Positions 59,801 to 64,000 of a stretch of 64,000 nt of DNA are shown in pieces. The notes beneath the pieces were generated by a model that searched no databases, was not told the DNA's origin, and saw nothing but the letters and a program-made list of their open reading frames with translations. Position numbers and translations under genes: made by a program. Origin of the DNA: Excoecaria cochinchinensis (Eukaryota; Streptophyta; Magnoliopsida; Malpighiales; Euphorbiaceae); assembly GCA_947683425.1 (NCBI GenBank), contig CANTUQ010000060.1:868001-932000 (forward strand), given 5' to 3'. Within the stretch, counting starts at the first letter, position 1, and each line of letters starts with the position of its first letter.

Positions 59801-62023
59801 CGCTGTCTCCCATTTTACAGGGCACTCAAAAATTTGATGAGGTTTGAATGGACCTTCAAATTTCAGGAAGCTTTCGACGAGCTAAAATAATTTCTCAATA
59901 AATCGCCACTATTGAGCAGACCTCAATTAGGTTAAATTCTATACATGTACATTGCAGTTTCATCTGGAGCTATCGATTCGGTTTTGATCAGAGAAAAAGC
60001 TAGCCAATAGTTCCCACTTTACTACACCAGTAAGGTGTTGAGGGGTTTCGAACTAAAGTATCCCATATTGGAGCAATTAGCCTTAGCGTTGGTCACATCA
60101 TCCATTAAACTTCGGCTTTATTTTCAAGCACATACTGTGGTAGTCCGGACTAATTCTAACCTCAGAAAAGTGCTCCAGAGGCCAGAAGCATTCGGAAGGC
60201 TTAGAGAATAGGCAACTCATCTAGAGAAATTTGATGTTCGTTATGAAGCCCGCCCTTCCATGAAAGCTCAAGTTCTGGATGACTTTGTAGCCGAATTACA
60301 CGCCCCACCTCTCGAGCTAGACACCCACTCTTGGAGATTGTTTGTGGGTGGAGCATGCTCATCTGAAGGGGCCGCCATCGGAATAGTCCTTATTGGGCCA
60401 GAAAAGATAATTGTAAGAGGAATGACCCACATAACATTCCCAACCTCTAACAATGCGGCATAATATGAGGTTCTTTATTACGGACTTTAGCTCGCCATTG
60501 AGGTAAAGCCTGATTCTTTGGCTATCTTTTTTGATTCACAATTAGTTATCAGCCAGTTGCTCGGCAAATTGAAGCAAAAGAACACACAATGGTTCGGTAC
60601 AAAGAGCTGGTAGCTGTTTAAATGTCTCATTTGGAAATAATAGGGTGTGCATGGTCAATTGAGCAAATACCTCAAGCAGAAAATGAGGGAGCAGAAGCTT
60701 TGGCAAAGTAAGTTTCAAGTCAGAACAAAATATTCACGGCAGACATTGTATGGTCAATCCTGGCAGTACCAACTTATGAAACATACAAAGTTCAAGTGCA
60801 AGAGCCGATGGATGGTTGGTGTATACCTATATATCAGTATCTAAGTGTGGGAGTCCTCCTTGGTGACCAGGTTTAAGCTCGAAAGATTGTTCGACAGTCC
60901 AGCCGGTATGCTATCCTGGATGATAAGTTATATAGGCGATCATTCTCACATTCCTGGACACTTTGTCTGAACACTGAAGAGGGTGATTATATACTCAGAG
61001 AAATTAATGAAGGCATCTGTGGCGTACATGAGGGTGCACAGGCAATAACCCGGAAAGCCTTATTACAGGTGTATTATTGTCCTATGATGGAGAAAGATGC
61101 TAAAGAGCTCATTCAGAAGTGTGACAAATGCCAACGATTTGGTAACATACTGCATCAAAAGTCTACCCATCAGGTGCCCATTCATAGCCCTTGGCCGTTT
61201 GCTCAGTGGAGAATTGATATTCTTGGCCTTTTCCCATTAGCTACTGGGCAAGTTCTTAGTAGTTGCAGTTGATAATTTCATGAAGTGGTTTGAAGCAGAG
61301 CCTCTAGCCACAATCACCCCTACAAATATAATAAATTTCGTCCAAAAGTCCATAGTTACGAGGTTCAGAATCCCGTACATAATTATCACTGATAAGGGTA
61401 AGCAATTTGACTATTCTTTCTTTAAGAATTATTGCGCGAAATTAAAAATTCAACTATACTTCACCTCGATATACCATTCGCATCAAACGGCATGACTGAG
61501 GTAACCAACTAAACTATACTGGCGGGGTTAAAGAAGAGGCCGGATGATGCGAAGGAATAACGTAATATGGACATATCGAACTTCTCCACGAGCGGCGACT
61601 GGGGTTACACCTTTTTCCCTCATATATTGAGCTAAAGCAGTCATTCAATGTGAGATTGGCATCCCCAGCATCCGAACTTCATCATATAATGCTGAAAAAA
61701 ATGGGGCAAATTTGTTGTACCACCTAGATAGACTTGAAGAAATATGAAAGTCCACCTAATTGCAATCTGCAGTATATAAATAGCAAATATCGTCATATCA
61801 TGATCGAAATCTGAACTACAGGTTTTTTCGGGTTGGACAACTGGTTCTGAGAAAAGCTATCGCAGCTCATACAACGTCTGGAGTTAGAAAGCTCAATCTA
61901 AATTGAGAAGGCCCATACATGATACGCGAAGTCAATAGGGGAGCTTACAAGTTAAAAGATCTCTCTGGGAAGTTACTCCCCCACTCTTGGAATATATCCA
62001 ACTTGAAGTTATATTATCAATAA
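56880..62023 (+). pseudogene. Decayed gag-pol of a Tat-type Ty3/gypsy retrotransposon
   Basis: Gag begins in a proline/alanine-rich segment near 56963, continues through PLAKEILATPFPKIRLPNLPKYNGSTDP, and ends in the knuckle-like YCSFHKDKGQETNDCKQLKGEIE. Protease-like sequence is near 58400 (MVDKDSAVNLI, active-site DTGS lost). Reverse transcriptase runs from about 59174 (SNVVLVKKANGNWRMCFDFT; VHVDDMIVKS in place of YVDD). RNase H is at about 60310-60560, with its first catalytic Asp replaced (FVGGA). The integrase zinc motif CDKCQRF and WRIDILG lie at about 61100-61240. The pol end EGPYMIREVNRGAYKLKDL reads to a stop at 62021-62023. Protease, RT, RNase H, integrase order defines Ty3/gypsy. 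Many stops and frame changes make it non-functional. Confidence 0.92.
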
Positions 62024-62025
62024 TA

Positions 62026-62290
62026 AGCTCAGTTCGGAAGCATCGCCATATGAGCATGTATCTCATTGTAAGCTCAGCTTAGCTATATTGCTATCCGAGC
62101 ATTTATTTTATTAGCAATAAAAAGCTCAGTTCGGCAATATCGCCATGAGAATTCTTTCAATTTATTGGCTTTGCTAGTTGCAGCATTTATCTATATCTTG
62201 TTTAGATAAACTTAAATTATCAAATTTTCAAATGCTTCGCTCAAAAAAAGTATATCGCTATCCGAGCAAATAGTATTCTTTATGCAAGTT
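62026..62290. repeat. Short tandem repeats between pol and the antisense ORF
   Basis: Variants of AAGCTCAGTTCGG followed by ATCGCCAT and GAGCAT recur near 62026, 62070, 62128 and 62255. Such arrays are common in this part of Tat-type elements. Confidence 0.6.
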
Positions 62291-62389
62291 TTCACAATAA
62301 TTATAATGAATTATGCAGATCATGAAAGCATTTATTCAGTCCAAAAAAACATCCATTTTATTAATTCTAAAAGTGGTTACAATTAAAAA

Positions 62390-64000
62390 TCAGCAACAAA
62401 ATCTTATTCATTCATCCGAATAAACTTCATCCAACTAGGACCAGTCCATATTTGGATGACGTTTCTACACTGCTTGGATGAGTTTAGCGCCGAACGCAAC
62501 GCATTTTTTCGCCGCTAAATCTACTGCCTTGTTTTCAAGTTCGGAACATCTCTGTTCCAGCTCGGCTTTCTTTTTATTTACTTTCTCTTTCTCCTACTTG
62601 GCTTGCTCTAAACTGGATTTAGCAGCTCGACTCCTTCCCTTCTACTGATTCATACTGGCTTTAGCTGCAGCAGCTCTTTCTTTGGCCTTGGCTACATCGT
62701 CTTTTTAGGCGAGAATTTTCTTTTCAGCCTCTAGAGCCCGTTTCTCAACTGCCTCTTTTTTTAACCCAGCTTCACCAAGTTGGTATCGGACCCGGGACAC
62801 TTCTTGTTCCTCTTTTTTTCCAGGCAAGGATAAGTTTTTTCATTTTGCCAATAGCAACTCCTCCCAACATGCACCCATAAAATAAAATGTTTGTGTTCTG
62901 TACATGATCAAGCGAACCAAACACATTAAATGTTGCAAGAAGTTACCTCCACTTCATGCCTTTTCATAGCGTAGCCAATTGCTCGGTACTCAAACTGAGA
63001 AAAGGCGTGGCTTCCGAGGGAAAATAAGCGGTCTGATGAATGAAAGTTGTAAAGTTGGGGTTCTCCTTTGATCAGGATTTTCCCTGTCGTTGCCAGAACC
63101 TACGGTTGTCTTCAACGAGAGCCTTCAGTTCTTTTGCCCATGATTTAGGATCGGGAGTATACACCTGTTCCCTATTCTTAGAAGGGAGTTTAGAGGTAGT
63201 AGTTCGTGTAGGTGCAGACTGGGGAGAGCTATCGGCTACCACTATGGGAACCAGTGTTAGAGCCGCAGTACTCGGTATGGAGCTTCGAGCTAGAACGCTT
63301 GAGCTTGGAGAGAGAATGGACGATTGTGGATTCGGAGAAGCTGGGTTGGCCTCAGCTCCTGCATTAGCAGATTGGCTTCCTCAAGCTTTTTGCCTTTTTG
63401 CCTTAATAAGCTCAGCCAAGCTAGGACGAAAACTCCTCATAGCTGTAACAAAGCAAACGATAAGAAATAAATTAGAATCCAAGAATAGGAAATTAAAAAA
63501 TTTACCCTTTTTCTTGGAGTTCGGTTTTGGTGGTGGTGGGGGTACTCCGTATTGAATTTGCAAATTGATGTCTATTTTCTCTTGCGCTAGCTCTTTCCAC
63601 CAAGCCAATGTACTTTTCTTTGTATTATTCAAATACAATGGGTTGTCATTTTTGTTGATAAACTGACCCCATTGAGTCTTGAAGGGAAATTCTTATTCGC
63701 TTTCTATCACAAAGAACCGATTCTTCCAGTTCTTCAAAGACTCGAGATTTTTGGCGAATACTCCGTTATTGGCATGAGCTTGAATATAGCTGTGGTCCTC
63801 ACCATTACCTCGGAGTCCCACTACATGAGTAGCTCAAAAAATGCGAAGGGTGAGATCTATGTCATCTTCGGCTACCCAGATTTATAGTGCTGAAAGAGTT
63901 CACTAGGCGTTGGAATGCAATTGCCCGATGGTTAAGCCGTAAAATTTAAAAATTCGAGTTCAAAGGCTGTCAGTGGGAGACTTACCCTGGCTTCGAAGTT
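62390..64000 (-). pseudogene. Decayed antisense ORF of the Tat-type element (partial, runs off the window)
   Basis: Read on minus, the sequence encodes fragments typical of the extra ORF that some plant Tat elements carry in antisense. From the window edge they are: LPLTAFELEFLNF; LYLNNTKKSTLAWWKELAQE; a PPPPPKPNSKKKG linker; MRSFRPSLAELIKAKRQK; a Ser/Pro-rich segment; YTPDPKSWAKELKALVED; and a charged helical segment with LEQRCSELENKAVDLAAKK, ending in KRHPNMDW and LDEVYSDE. The style resembles the domain named 'putative gypsy type transposon' (Transposase_28), an assignment I make from memory. Stops and frameshifts occur throughout. The N-terminus and the 3' LTR lie beyond 64000. Confidence 0.65.

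Noticed and set aside
63040..63555. 171-residue + strand open frame
   Set aside because: It is the complement of the antisense gypsy ORF. The minus strand gives recognisable element-type sequence over the same bases, whereas the + frame has none.
63905..63975. tRNA-like sequence (GCCCGATGGTTAAGCCG ... TTCGAGTTC)
   Set aside because: No cloverleaf can be drawn. The region is better explained as the N-terminal part of the antisense gypsy ORF.
1..64000. Bacterial-style defence system, CRISPR array or operon
   Set aside because: The DNA is plant nuclear. Genes have spliceosomal introns and no clustered spacer array or polycistronic layout exists.

Overview
The window is nuclear DNA from a flowering plant, most likely a woody core eudicot. 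The genes are intron-rich with GT-AG introns, intergenic DNA is very AT-rich, and the mobile elements are plant copia, plant gypsy and hAT-type miniature elements. I cannot name the species. No prokaryotic feature (operon, CRISPR array, ribosome binding site) is present.

Gene-bearing part, 1 to about 24,000: NDUFS8 (mitochondrial complex I TYKY subunit, + strand, 8 exons); the alpha subunit of cytosolic phenylalanyl-tRNA synthetase (+, 18 exons, one apparent GC-AG intron); an organellar mTERF protein resembling Arabidopsis EMB2219/MTERF2 (-, 6 exons); a tRNA-Gln(CTG); and an LRR receptor-like pseudokinase resembling At2g16250 (-, 4 exons, one a 20-nt microexon). All exon boundaries were read by hand, and every intron keeps the reading frame.

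Repeat-rich part, about 24,400 to 47,000: no gene was recognised. It holds hAT-type miniature elements with 8-bp target duplications (two copies of one family at 26,231 and 29,211, others at 39,746, 42,731 and 46,405), a very young Tnt1/Tork-like copia element (31,204-36,599, LTRs differing at one base by eye), and tandem duplications. More hAT elements lie at 247, 6,260 (with a solo LTR nested in it) and 52,515.

Second gene-bearing part, 47,100 to 51,750: a glycine-rich RNA-binding protein of the GRP7/GRP8 type, with two perfect evening elements near its promoter, and a small conserved 88-residue protein. Together with PheRS-alpha and the mTERF gene these match gene content around Arabidopsis GRP8 (chr 4) and GRP7 (chr 2), which suggests an ancestral gene block.

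Right end, about 55,700 to 64,000: a decayed Tat-type Ty3/gypsy retrotransposon. Its gag-pol on + carries many stops, mostly at expected CAG or TGG codons. A hAT element is nested in its leader, and a decayed antisense extra ORF lies downstream of pol. Its 3' LTR is beyond the window.

I found no convincing new multi-gene system. The most informative leads are regulatory and structural: the duplicated 3' splice site in the mTERF gene, the evening elements of the GRP gene, the pseudokinase microexon, a solo LTR with tRNA-like box A and box B sequences, the copia leader minisatellite, and the 79-bp duplication around a truncated hAT element.
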